From assembly GCA_001579985.1 (NCBI GenBank), contig LRSR01005185.1, positions 1-47,613 on the forward strand: DNA of 47,613 nt, in the 5' to 3' direction. Source of the DNA: Hypsibius dujardini (Eukaryota > Tardigrada > Eutardigrada > Parachela > Hypsibiidae). Below the pieces are notes generated by a model. The model ran no database searches. It was not told the DNA's origin and saw only the letters and a list, made by a program, of their open reading frames with translations. Position numbers and translations under genes: made by a program. Positions 33,346 to 44,715 of this stretch are shown in pieces (within the stretch, counting starts at the first letter, position 1; the number at the start of each line of letters is the position of its first letter).

Positions 33346-34924
33346 ATGCCTGTGCATGTGTCAATGTCGGCGTCTCTGTCTGTGTTGATGACTTGGTGTC
33401 TGCATTTTGTGTCTATGTGAGTGTCTATGTCGGTGCTTATGTCTGTATCTGCGCCTGTGTTTGTGCCTGAATAGGTGCTTCTGTCTGTTCATGCATTTAT
33501 GCCACTGTCTGTGAAACTTGGCACTGCCTGGATAACTATCCATTACTTCTAATTGTACACTTCTCAGTCTACATTTCTTGCATTTCTTTATTGCTCTTTG
33601 TTTGTGAAGAAAGAATCCTCCTAGGAAAAAAAACCTAAACAGGAAATGCTTAGCCGACATACCAACATCAATTGACTCAGAGAGACTGAAGTTTTGCGCT
33701 CGGTTCATTTTGAACGGGCAAAGTCCTTGGATCTTGCCCATACAAAGGGCCATGCTCTCCACGGACGTATCACAATCGATTAAACTCGTCCCTCCCTCAT
33801 CAGCACTAAGCAAAAGGAGTAAACATCCCTCTGTCCGGTCACAATCCAACTGAAATAGACAGACAAGCAGACAGGCAGGCAGGCAGGCAAACAGAAGTGG
33901 GGCTGGACTAAAGAATGGACGCAATCCGAATCGGGCAGCGCATGCGGCGTGTGCGCACAAAATGCCGGGATATTTCAGACGCTGCACGCTTGGTCAAGCC
34001 GTCAAGCTCTCACTCTCTTCACTTGCAATAGTAGTGTTCAACCGCGACAGACCACACCACTCCTCGACTCCATCCACCAGAAGCGGCAAATCTTTTCATC
34101 GAGAATCCACTTTGACCTGCGATTTGACTCCCATCCACATTCAGCATCCGTCTCAAAATCTCCCACCGAAATATCCTTCACCATTAAAAGGTCAGTCTCA
34201 TTTCCTGGTTTATTTTTTAGTCTCCCCCGTTTTTTTTATGTATCAATTTGTCGGATAATTAAAGTTTTCGCATATAAAATGTTATTGAACTTGTTTCAAA
34301 TCGTTAATTCGATGTTGTTCAACTGAAATATTAACACTTTTTCCAGGCTTGTCTTTTGCTCATAATTATGCCGGTAATAATAAAAATAATGGGCTGCATC
34401 AGACCTAATTTGCTCATTTTTTTTCAATTATGATGACCTTTGGGTCGTGAGAGTCGAGGCTCGTGTTGCATGTGGGCTCTCGAGGAGTTGCTATATTGGA
34501 ATTCGCCAATATTTACTGCTCGTTTGCATCCTATCTCAGTTATCCTTTATCCCACGAAGAGGTTGATAATGGGCAATAAGTCTTGCTTGAGTTGTCACAC
34601 ACTGACTTGTTAGATTGCTCTGAAGGACATCGAGCAGGTGCGAAAATGAGATTTTGTCAGACGAGCTCAGGCCTGCCTGCCCGCCTGCCCGCCTGCCCCT
34701 GAGCAAGCGCTCCTCTCCAAGCGTGCCTGACTCTTATCAAGCAGCATTCCTGACTGAATACATAATCTGAAATTTAGCTTAATAAAACTCCGTATCCCGA
34801 GGCAAATTTTCAGTCTCCCGTTACCGAGTGTTGAACGGTTCACAATGGAGGGAAGACTTCAAATATAGCCAATGTCCACCCTTTCGTTGTTGTCTAGTCA
34901 GACTTTACTTGAGCTGTCAGTCCC

Positions 34925-34957
34925 ACCTGTCAGTTCGATGTCTGTCTGTCAGTTCGA

Positions 34958-35008
<51 letters not shown>

Positions 35009-35025
35009 TTGTCTGTCTGGGTTAC
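34925..35025. repeat. CTGT array upstream of caveolin
   Basis: Two copies of a CAGTTCGATGTCTGTCTG lead-in, then about 60 bp of CTGT. Confidence 0.9.
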
Positions 35026-35431
35026 AGTCATATCTGTTTGGTGCCTTAACACCTGCATGCTTGCCTGTCACGATGTCTGTAGACCTGCGAATAGTCATGT
35101 CTGTCTGAGGCCTTTATGCATATGTGCTTGCCATGTTTGTGTGTTAGAGTACAGCCATTTCTGCCTGAGGTGCCTATGTGCTAGACTGGCACGATGTCTG
35201 GGTGTCTGCGTATGTTCATATCTGTCTGATGTCTTCATGCCTATGCACTTGCCTGCCAATGTTCGTTTCATGATATCACCCGCGCGACATTTATTTGAGG
35301 CGTAACTGGCCACTGGCCAAACCGATATGGTGTACTCGAACCCAGTGGTTTGGAAAAGAAAATAAGCCGATTTATAGTGATCATTTCTCTTGCGGCGATT
35401 CGCCTAAAACGGGCGTTTTCTATTTTCACAG

Positions 35432-38400
35432 ATGGACTCCTGCCAGCCTCTCCTCGAGTCGAACACCCGTACCGCCTCCTACATCACCACAGAGAAGGTG
35501 AAGGACTTCGAAATGGACGACCCCAAGTCCATCGAAAATATCGAGGTAACAGGCCGTTTGTTTCTTACTGAATCTCTTCATTTCTTCTGTTGTTTTGCTC
35601 GGATTGACGTACATACTGCCGCTAATTCTAATACATTTGTCCGCTGAACTGTGCAGTAATTAAATTTATTTGGCAACAGCTACTTTACCCTCCCTTGTAG
35701 TGTATTGGGCCTAGTAGCACCTCGGCTATTTTACCCCTCCCTGGGGCCCGACAGAACCCTGGCTATTTTACGCCCTTCATGCTGCCAGTTCGTCCGTCCG
35801 TTGTATATCCGTCCGTTGTCAATCCGTCCTTCACTCGTCCGTCCATTCGTTGTCGATCCGTCCGTCGTCCGTCTGTCCGTCCCTTGTATGTCCGTCCTTC
35901 ACCCGTCCGTCCGTCTTTCATCCGTCCGTTGTTCGACCATCTGTCCAACAACGAACGGACGATCAACGGACGAACAGACGGACAGACTGACGGACGGACG
36001 GACAACGTGAGAAGGGTAAAATAGCAGATGCGCCTAGTGATGTATGCAGGAAGGGGTAAAATAGCCGGGGAGCTATTGGGCTCCTGTCGATGTATTCAGG
36101 GAGGGGTGAAATAGCTGGAGTTCTATTGGACCCCAAAAAGGGGGGGGGGGTAAAATAGCCACTTTGAATTTATTTTCCCTCTCGCACACACACAGCTTCG
36201 CGACGCGGAAGTTCCCATCATTGCCGGCCAGGGCGACACCATCCAAGTGACGGAGACGATCACCACCACCGAGACCACTAAGCCCAAGAAGATCAAGCAC
36301 GTCAAAGTGAAGAAGGAGGGAGCGGATCAGCCGCTGTCATTCGGCTTGAATGTCTGGGATCGCGATGAGAAGAGCATCAATGGACAGGTCCATGTAAGTG
36401 TGACGTTTCGCGGTGGAGGAGTCGGATTTTGCAACGCTAAAACGCGCGTAGAGAATAGATCGGGGCTGACGGGTGTATTGAGGTACGAGGGATGCCGGCT
36501 GTTGTTAGAATGTCACGCACGCAGTGACCCACAATCGGACAGCTAGAGACGAGGAGCGAGGAGGGGGGAAGGGGGACTCAATTGTAAAATTTAATCAAAA
36601 GCACCAACAAAAGAATGTCGAAATGTGTGTATATTATGGTAGGCTAAAGGTCGTGTGCCTGCAAACTATTTTCTCACGTAAGCGTGGTATAGAGCGAGTG
36701 CTACTTCTATGGTAGATGACCACGCCCTAAACGCTCAACCTACAACCGAACAGAAGGGCCAACTAGTGTTACTTAAATAACAATGGGAATGTAAATAAGC
36801 GTGTGGATGTAAAAGTTAACCAGAAGTCAAAAAAATCTTATTTAATTTTTTATTTATAAAGTCCAATATCAGTTTTCGCAATTTTTTATGTTGTAATAGA
36901 AATGTATTTTAATTACGGTAACTAAGAGAGAGGGAGAGATACGTGTGGCTCGATTTGACTAAAAGCCGGAAACGCTGTTTCCAATCCAACGTGGGGAGGA
37001 GGTCAGCAGACCACATTCGCCCCAGCAGTAAATTATCATCTGCATCTTGTTGTGTCCACCTAAATTAAACATTCCGCCATCTTCTCTTCATTGCCCCCCC
37101 CCCACCCTCACCCTCACCCTCCATATTCCACCCATCCCTATATGCATCCACTCAACCCAAATCACGCACGCGCATTTACAATTTACATGCACCCCCATCC
37201 GAGTAAATCGCCCAGCAAACTCTCAGCCATCTGGCAGTTTTATCTTCCATGTCACACCACCGCCACCACCGACCGCAGACCCCTAAGCATCATCGGGGCA
37301 GATTCCTCCGTGTTTACACAAACAGGGACACTGACCGCGCACTCCTCGCGCGCCTGTGCACGAAGTCACTCTGCGCATGTGCACGGAGTCACTCTGCGCA
37401 TGTGGACGAAGTCACTCTGCGCATGTTCACGAAGTCACTCTGCGCATGTGCACGAAGTCACTCTGTGCACGCGCACGAAGTGACCGATGGTCGTTAACTT
37501 GGCGACTGTGGTATGTAACTACCGTCCTAGATCAGGGATCAATCATCTATGGTCGGAAAGGAAAGAACCATACACCAACTTCTTGAAGAAGCTTGTCAAA
37601 ACTAGACATATTTTACATTAATGACAAAAATGGATTAGATTCTTATGCAAAGTTAAGTACAGTGCATATTTAGACGGGGGGAATTTCGTCATATAAACAT
37701 GGGCTATACTACAGACAGACAGTGCTGAAATCTTGACAGTTAGATAGACAGGCAATGTCTGGAGCGCGCAGGAAAGGCTGCAGGAAGTTTGCGAGTGGAC
37801 ATTTAATCCCTTAATGGACGTTTGCGATTAATGATCCCTTAATTGACCGGGCGCGCATGATGATTTTTGCAGATTATGTTCGATGACGTTCTGGCGGAAC
37901 CGACTGGCGCCCACAGCTTCGAGCCAGTCTGGCGCGGAACGTTCGTCTTGTTCGACTACACCAAGGTACACATACATTGGACGATTTCATCCCGATTGTC
38001 TGGACGCGATTGTTGTCTTACAACTATCCTACTCTGGCCGGCCAGCTGCGAGCTCGAATTACCCCCGGCAGCCGTGTAATCGAGTAATGTTTTCTTTGCC
38101 GTAGGTCTGGGTCTATCGCTTCCTCACCGCCATCTTCGCTTGGCCTCTGGCATTCATCTGGGGTATGTGACCTCTCCGCCCCACTACTAACAGAAATAGA
38201 TATCTTCGATTCTAACCATTCAGGCAGGCACATACCGAGTTTGCAAGACGAGCAGAGAAAGAGTAAATGAGAGCAGTCGTGTAGCATTTAGATAAATTAG
38301 CCGATTGGCAGACAGACAATGAGACGCACAGACACAGACAGACAAACACAGATTGAGACAATCCCGATCTATATGTAGTCAGACATTTACAATAGATAGA

Positions 38401-38995
38401 CAGACAAAGAGACGTACAGACAGACAAAGACGTATAAGACAAGCAAAGAGACACACAGACAGACAAAGAGACGAACAGACAGACAAACAAAGAATCAGAC
38501 ATTTACAGTGGATAGACATATCAGCAGATTGACGGACAGATCACGAAAGTGACAACCCAGATAGAGACAAAGTGGCCATACAGCGAGAGGGAACTCTTGA
38601 AAATTGGAACAACTATGTTCGCTTTTTCTAATAGGTATTCTGTTCGCTGTGGCCGCCGCCTTCAATAACTTCATCTTTGCGCCCTTCTTCAAGATCTTCT
38701 GCCTGATCTTTTTTTGGTTCGGACGGGTAAGACTTCTACGACTTGAGCTGGCATTCCGACGAGGGTGAGTGTTCATGAATGAAATGTTGTGTCTGTTCCA
38801 CCTTGGCAGGTCTGGGGAACCCTCTTCCGTCAAGTCTTCGACCCGATCTTCGAGTCCATCGGCCGATGCTTCTCCGGAATTCGTTTCTCCCGAGGCGAGT
38901 ACACCAACGTCGGGACCAACACCAACAAGTGCCCCGTGGGAGTTGTCGTCGAGAATCCCACCGGTTGCGGCAACGGAAACATCAGCATGGCCTGA
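35432..38995 (+). CDS. Caveolin
   Basis: Exons 35432-35545, 36196-36393, 37873-37965, 38105-38162, 38635-38726 and 38810-38995 join to 246 residues. The caveolin signature appears as FDDVLAEP (the family has FEDVIAEP) followed by HSFEPVWRGTF and a scaffolding-like segment ending in YTKVWVYRF, like TKYWFYR. Then comes the hydrophobic hairpin (FIWGILFAVAAAF, ICLIFFWFGR-type) and VFDPIFESIGRCFS, like CDPLFEAVGKIFS. The N-terminus of about 105 residues is Thr/Lys-rich and longer than in human caveolin-1. Cysteines after the hairpin (GRCFS, NKCPV, TGCGNG) are possible palmitoylation sites. Family role: coats and shapes plasma-membrane caveolae with a cytosolic N- and C-terminus. The ATG sits immediately after an acceptor, so an untranslated first exon is likely. 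Confidence 0.93.
35785..36005. repeat. CCGT/ACGG palindromic array in caveolin intron 1
   Basis: CGTCCGTC units (35785-35940) are followed by inverted ACGGACG units (35945-36005), so the tract can fold back. It is flanked by three or four copies of a GCTATTTTACCCCTCC motif, direct on the left and inverted on the right (GGGGTAAAATAGC at 36052, 36100 and 36145). Confidence 0.85.
37358..37482. repeat. 23-bp tandem repeat in caveolin intron 2
   Basis: Five to six copies of AGTCACTCTGCGCATGTGCA plus CGR. Because 23 is not a multiple of three, all frames stay open and give a false His/Ser-rich protein. Confidence 0.9.
38300..38520. repeat. ACAG array in caveolin intron 4
   Basis: Degenerate ACAG with AAGAGACG spacers on the + strand. 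Confidence 0.85.
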
Positions 38996-40527
38996 GCGCT
39001 AAACATCGCATCCACTCCATCTTTTGTACTCCCACGTCTCATACAAACTGCCGATCGAATCGAGTGGCATTACACGTTGCTGTTTTGTAGATCCTCAATT
39101 CACACTCACATAGCCAAGTCTCATTTTAGCAGCTCTCCGCTTATAGATTCACACTAGACTTTTACCTACCGCACCTTTTTGGACTTTTCTCTTCATTTTT
39201 ACGTTGTTCTGTCCGCAGTGAGCGCTACGGCTTTTTTTTGTTTCAAGAATTTATCCCACATGCGTTGTCCTTGTCCAAACGGCGAACTGACCGAAACGAC
39301 GCTGTAAAATAGTAATTTGAGTTCTACGACGAAGGCCATCCGATCGTTGACCTTGAAGATTAGGAATGAATCCTGTGATATAGTGGTGAGTTTGGGGAAG
39401 ATTGCGTATGGGGGACTAAGCTTGACAAGGGGTTGGTGGGCGCTTTGCCGCCAGAGTGGACAAGTCTTACAATATCAATCGATAGCTGTGACTTTAACCT
39501 ACCTATTGATACTAACATCTAATTCGGAGCTTGCAAAACAAGATCACAATTTGCATGATTCATGCGCCCCTCCCCCTGCAACAATTGATAATGCCAACCA
39601 TGCAATTGATTGGTTGATTGTTTCAAGTTAAGAAATTGTTATTAAGCCGACTTCGTTTGATTGGCTAAACAATAGACCAAAACAAAACGAAAAAATCAAC
39701 TGATCAATTAAATGGTTTGCATTATCACCTGTTGCAGGGGGAGGGGCGCATGAATCATGCAAATTGTGATTCTGTTTTGCAAGCTCCGGCTTAGATGTTG
39801 GTATCAATAGGTAAGGTAAAGTCACAGCTATCGATTGATATTGTAAGACTTGTCCACTCTGGCGGCAAAGCGCCCACCAATCCCTTGTGAGACGCCTGCC
39901 ATGCTGGTGAGGTCTTACAAGGGGCCGATGGTCAGTCATGCCCAATCTACAACTGGGCACCATGCCCAATGTATTATTGGGTCCCTCGCCATCAGTTACA
40001 GTAGTGAATCGATTGGACATCGAACCTCAAGCAATCAAACCGACTGACCATTAGGCAGTCGTACCCGACGTACTCACTGACCTCGCCTTCCATTGCAGGC
40101 TCTTAAGCTTTGTCCCCATATGAAATTCATACGGACCTTTTTTAGTAGCCGGCGCTTTTTCCTAAAACGGCTTTCGCGAGACAGCGAGCTTAATGCTCCC
40201 GTAGCATCGGGGAAGGAACAACTAAAGAGACAAAACGGTGAATTCATACATTGGGCAAGGGTGGTTCTACAAGTCACTGATGGTCATTCCCATGTAAAAT
40301 AACAGAGAAATTCTAAACGTACAGAGCAATCGTACTCGTAGGGTGTGGCCAATGACAATGGAGTAAACAGGGAAGGAGGAAGATAATAATAAATTGACAC
40401 GACAACACACAAAAGGGTACGCGTAGCAGCGCATTTCACAAAGCACCAGCCAATTGAGAAACGTCAAGAAAAAGAGGAATACACGTTGAGGATGTCGCAG
40501 TCTAAAACGAGCACACACAGACACCCA
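38996..40527. other. Convergent intergenic region, caveolin to PCNA
   Basis: The 3' flanks of caveolin (+) and PCNA (-). Contains a 466-bp palindromic element. I see no gene: the open frames inside the element are mirror images of each other. Confidence 0.55.
39425..39890. mobile_element. Long palindromic element (foldback/MITE)
   Basis: The left arm from about 39425 (AAGGGGTTGGTGGGCGCTTT and onward for about 195 bp) is complementary to the right arm ending AATCCCTTGTGA at 39890, at roughly 90 percent or better. The spacer is about 75 bp and AT-rich. Arms share GATAGCTGTGACTTTA and CATGATTCATGCGCCCCTCC. No transposase is encoded. Confidence 0.88.
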
Positions 40528-41990
40528 CTAATCAGCCTCCTCTTCGATTTTGGGAGCGAGGTAGTAGCGAATGTGGCCCACCTCCGGCATAGGGTACTCC
40601 ACGCAGAGCGGATGGTTGTTGGACATGCACAGCCGGACGGTGGCGGACAGCGGAGTGGCCTTGGCGAAGTTGTTCAGGTACTTGAGGGCGAACGTCAGTG
40701 AGACCGGCTGCTCCAGCTCGATGGAGATCTCCTCGTCCGGCTTGTCGGCACTCCCTTTCTTGCTCAAACGAATGTGACCTGGAACAGACACACAAAACCT
40801 CCAGCAGTTGTCTGTGTGTGTGACATGAAAATCGTATTAGAAGTCAGTGAATAAAGGGGACCTACCGGTTCCGATGTCTCCCTGAGCCTCGAAACGGACC
40901 TCGCCTTTGGTGCACGAAATGGCCACGCTGTCTCCGAATTGGCTCAGGTCACCGCAGAGACGCTTGAACTCGCCGGATGGCATCTTGATGATGCAGTCGT
41001 AGTCAGTTTCCTGAAAAATAAGTTCAATACCATATACGACCTCCCTCGGAACAGAATAATTAGTCCAACGAATACGTCAAAAGACAACTTATGCAAGTTC
41101 TACATGCACGCCACTGCAAAGCGCTTTTGAGTTTGGACATTCAACTCAAAAGGCAGGGAGTGCACTACCAGGTAAGATAAGTGATCAATCAATCGATCAA
41201 AAAAATATTGAATCCATTCTCAATCAAATTTGCCAGATGAATGTGGTAATCAGTCAATCGATTACCCGCATGCGTTTTAAAGCAGTGAAATATTCCCTTG
41301 AAGACAGCAGAGATGCGCTGTTTCAGACAATCCATTTTTGCCCCAAAATCAACATGCAAAACCTCTTTGCAAACCGTAATCGTACAAACACGAGTGTAAA
41401 GACCAACCGGAATGCCCAAATGCTCCACATCAATGTTCATGAGTTTCAGCTCAAATTCCGCCGTGCGATCCTAAAAACAAAATCGCGACACTTAGCCTCC
41501 AACCGTCAAACTATTTCCCCTAGCCAGCATGTAAAGATCCCCGGTTACCCCGTCATCATTTCCGAAGACGAATGTAACAGTGCTGCTGTCCCCGTCCGTC
41601 TTAATGATCACTGCAAACGGAAACCATTTTGTCCCATTGTAGTGCTTGATTGGCACATTGTTTCCCACTACAGTCGAGTGCTTGATTGTTGTATTAGCGT
41701 GGTATGTTACCGTTGTCTTCCTGGCCGGCACACTTCAGCACCTTGGCCATGCTGGCCAGGCTGATGCCCATGTTGAGGTTGCGCTCGCATTTGTAGCGCG
41801 CGAACCCCTCGCTCTTCATCATCACATTCACCAACGCCACATGACTGCTGTCCATGCTCTGGAGGCTCATCCCGGTGTTGGTGCAGTCCCAGGTGCAGTC
41901 TCCCAGCAGATCCTTGATGGCCTCGATCACTTTCTTCAGCAGGCTCGCGTGGTCCATCTTCGCCTCAAATCCGACTGTGCTGGCCGGCAT
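40528..41990 (-). CDS. PCNA: Proliferating cell nuclear antigen (sliding clamp)
   Basis: Exons on the minus strand: 41990-41711, 41610-41549, 41470-41408, 41010-40866 and 40778-40528. They join to 266 residues; human PCNA has 261. Recognisable blocks in order: LQSMDSSHVALV, YKCERNLNMGISLASMAKVL (DNA-contacting centre-loop region), KLMNIDVEHLGIP (interdomain connector), MPSGEFKRLCGDLSQFGD, TFALKYLNNFAKATPLS and the C-terminal GHIRYYLAPKIEEE. Known role: a homotrimeric clamp that tethers replicative polymerases and repair factors in the nucleus through PIP-box binding. The N-terminus carries a few extra residues (MPASTV) before the conserved FEAK. No frame breaks; an ordinary, apparently functional gene. 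Confidence 0.98.
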
Positions 41991-42815
41991 GTTTGCTGTC
42001 GTGAGTGCTGATTTCGACGAAGGAGGAGGGAGAAATAATTTCGCAGAGCAACTCGAAAGGAGGAGTGCGAAGAAAAATGGAGAATGAGAATTTTATGCAA
42101 CTTGCGAATGCAAAAGTGATGCGTGGATAAATGCGAATGAGTTTGGGTAAGTAGAAAAGAGTTTCTCCCACACGAGGAAGCTGTTTTATATCTCCATTTG
42201 AAATAAGGCGATACTCAGTCGCTTTCCCTGCTACTAGGGCTGTTGAACTGATCAGTTCATTGAATTGTGGTAATTTATCCTTCCCGCCAGAAGGAAAAAG
42301 CAAGAGTTTTCAGCGTACGCATGTGGCAGAAACTTTTGACTACAGTTGTAACCGAGATGGGCCATATAACTCGTGCAATCTATAGTTTTGTATACATGTC
42401 GAGTTAAATAGCTTAACTCGGTCAGCGCAAGGTTTTAGCCACGTGTGTAGTAGGCATGACTCATCACCACAAGAACCCAGAGAGAATTGTTTGGTGCCAT
42501 ACTACTAGTATGGTACTGTGGTGCGGTTCATGTAGAAAATGCATTAGTGTAAGTTGGGTAAATTGCTCAGTGTCCGAAAGCTGATTTCGAAGAGTCGTTT
42601 AGAATTTTCCTCTCTACAGTGAGGAATTAATTCTATTGCCCAGCGGGCATTTCAGGCATTTCATTTGTTGCTGTTTCTTCCAACGGCGCGATTCCTTTCC
42701 TATCAGACCTGACCTCATCTTGCCATTTCACTGGACGTTTTAAAGTATCTGGTTAAATTTTGTATTTTCCTACCTTGGTTTTACATCTCTTCTTTGCTAA
42801 AATCTGAAGCCCGGA
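41991..42815. other. Divergent intergenic region, PCNA to coiled-coil gene
   Basis: Head-to-head promoters of PCNA (-) and the small coiled-coil gene (+) should lie here. It also contains a degenerate MITE (42316-42449). I cannot point to a clear core promoter. Confidence 0.45.
42316..42449. mobile_element. MITE, TACACACGTGGC-TIR family, degenerate copy
   Basis: The right end AGCGCAAGGTTTTAGCCACGTGTGTA-type terminus is intact to 42449, with CTTAACTCGGTCAGCG inside it. The left end (TACGCATGTGGCAGAAAC) is diverged. Same family as 1657-1780 and 43448-43573. Confidence 0.65.
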
Positions 42816-43860
42816 ATGGATCAGAACGCGCAGCCACTGCCACTGGCGATTGCCTTCAAAGAGCTGACGGACGCCATCGCGGAACGGCTCAGGGAGCGGG
42901 ATCGACGCCAGCAAAGCACGCTGGAGTTGAAGCGGTCCATCAAGCAGAAGGCGGACGAGCTGGAGCGCCTTGATGAAATGTTTGCGTAAGCTTTCAGATT
43001 GTCGTTGCGCCTTTTTACATGAATTATAAAAGTCTTCGCGCTTTTTGCTACAATTCTTCCGTCTTATTTCAGTGAACTGAGTAACCCAAAGAGCAACTTC
43101 ACAGCGGAAGGCGGGGAGGATGAGCTGACCAAAACTATGCGAAAGGAAGCGGAAGTTGAGGAAAAACTTAGGTTCTGGAGGTTAGTTTGGTGTGGTCCAA
43201 GTCTCTAACGCCGTGTTGACTTGACGGTTGCTGACCAAGATCAAGATGCATTAATGCCTTCCTATTCGTTCCAGGCAAACGAACCAGCTGCTTGCCACCC
43301 TGTTTCGGGTGCGGATGAAATTTAAGCATGACGATGAGAACACCCCCGGCGCATCAGGCTGTAAGTTGCTTTTGCGTTTGAACAAGTTGCAAACTGGCGA
43401 AGATCAATCGATCAATCAAGTACATGCAGCATTGGACAGAAGTGAAGTACACACGTGGCAAAAACCTTGCGCTAACCGAGTTAAGCCATTACAATCATTC
43501 GAATCAGCTGTTGTACACAGCCATGAGTTAAAGTGCTTAATTCGGTCAGCGCAAGGTTTTTGCCACGTGTGTATATTGAGTCAGTTGATTGATTTCTGGA
43601 ATGACAGTGGCTTTCCACTAAAACCGGTCCTCTTGCAGTTCTCGATAAAATTTAAATTCGTATCATTTTTTTCAGTTATTATTGATCAAAAAGATATCTC
43701 CAGAAAGATGGTCTTGGCGCCTAAAATCTCTAGCCTGAATGCGGTGGATCAGAACTGGAAAGAACTGGAGGACATCTACATCCACCAGAAAAAGGCCAAG
43801 AAGCCCATCAAGGAGCCTTTAGCGGAGAGTTTGGTTCGTAGGCCCATACCTTATCTTTAG
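42816..43860 (+). CDS. Small coiled-coil protein, unidentified
   Basis: Exons 42816-42985, 43073-43180, 43275-43360 and 43676-43860 join in frame to 182 residues. I do not recognise the family. Residues about 20-58 and 75-95 are charged heptad-like helices (RLRERDRRQQSTLELKRS; KTMRKEAEVEEKLRFW). After them come LLATLFRVRMKFKHDDE and a C-terminal part with KMVLAPKISSLN and a Lys-rich stretch, ending PIPYL. A coiled coil followed by a small globular end would suit a kinetochore Spc24/Spc25-type protein, but that is only a guess. A MITE occupies intron 3, and a 17-bp tandem array begins 20 bases after the stop. Clean splice sites and phases argue it is a real gene. Confidence 0.7.
43448..43573. 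mobile_element. MITE, TACACACGTGGC-TIR family, intact copy
   Basis: 126 bp. The left arm TACACACGTGGCAAAAACCT continues to GCGCTAACCGAGTTAAG. The right arm is its complement with two or three mismatches and ends GCCACGTGTGTA. The core is about 45 bp. It lies in intron 3 of the coiled-coil gene. Confidence 0.85.
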
Positions 43861-43880
43861 GACATACTTAGGGGCCGCAG

Positions 43881-44104
43881 CATTCGTAGCCGTGTCTGAT
43901 TCGTAGCCGTGTCTGATTCGTAGCCGTGTCTGATTCGTATCCGTGTCTAATTCGTATCCGTGTCTGATTCGTAGCCGTGTCTGATTCGTAGCCGTGTCTG
44001 ATTCTTAGCTGTGTCTGATTCGTAGCCGTGTCTGATTCGTAGCCGTGTCTGATTCGTAGCCGTGTCTGATTCGTATCCGTGTCTGATTCGTAGCCATGTC
44101 TGAT
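43881..44104. repeat. 17-bp tandem repeat, about 13 copies
   Basis: The unit is CGTAGCCGTGTCTGATT, with single-base variants (CGTATCC, CTTAGCT, TCTAATT). It starts 20 bases past the stop of the coiled-coil gene, so it may be transcribed in the 3' UTR. It stays open on the minus strand and produces an artefactual repeat protein. Confidence 0.95.
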
Positions 44105-44715
44105 GTGGTGACTGTCAACATTTTTGTGTGTTTTAGCAGACGGCCGGCAATACTTCCACGCACATCTTCCTAGCCAAATCTCCGTAAAACTCATCTTCCT
44201 TTACCTGAGGATGAGCGAGAACGGTCTCGAATGAGTTTCGTGAGTACAATTTCTCGCAACCAGGAGTGCAGGGTGACGCCTGTATCCATAATTTCTCAAA
44301 TCTCATGCCACTGGAGAGTGCTTGATCATAATTTTTGGGCTGATTTATTTCCTCGTGGTTCTGTCTGTTTGCGTTTTTCCTGTTGTTTTCATTTATACAT
44401 ATGTTGGACCTTATCTGAACTGCCACCAAAATGCCCCCATTTTGTATCTTCTAAAAATGAGAATGGTTTTTCAATTGGCAGTTTCAGTGACTTATGAAAA
44501 GCACTGACCGGTTACGCCCATCGTATCCATTTGATTCAGCATGCAGTAGATTAAGTTATTTTTATTAGTGTTGCCCATAACGATTACAGAATGGACCTCA
44601 CACTACTGCAGTAGTTTGGGGTTATCATAGTAATTGGAACGGAACGTCGGTTCACTTCCGGACCATGGTAAGAGAGATATCCATCAATCAACGGCTTACT
44701 TACACACTGCTGACG

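Larger units (their letters stand above)
32747..35431. other. Intergenic region between the truncated receptor and caveolin
   Basis: No supported gene. Holds the hexamer array at 33260-33345 with a MITE end beside it, a GCCTGCCC patch near 34672-34700, and a CTGT array at 34925-35025. Untranslated leader exons of caveolin may lie here, because an acceptor (TTTTCACAG) directly precedes the caveolin ATG. Confidence 0.45.

Noticed and set aside
37091-37586. His/Ser-rich frames in caveolin intron 2
   Set aside because: Produced by the 23-bp tandem repeat; they lie inside an intron whose flanking exons join cleanly.
39317-40020. Two similar proteins on opposite strands
   Set aside because: They are the two arms of one palindrome read in opposite directions.
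43868-44194. Minus-strand frame with a repeated Tyr/Glu/Ser/Asp/Thr pattern
   Set aside because: Translation artefact of the 17-bp tandem array. It is not a TAL- or pentapeptide-like repeat protein.
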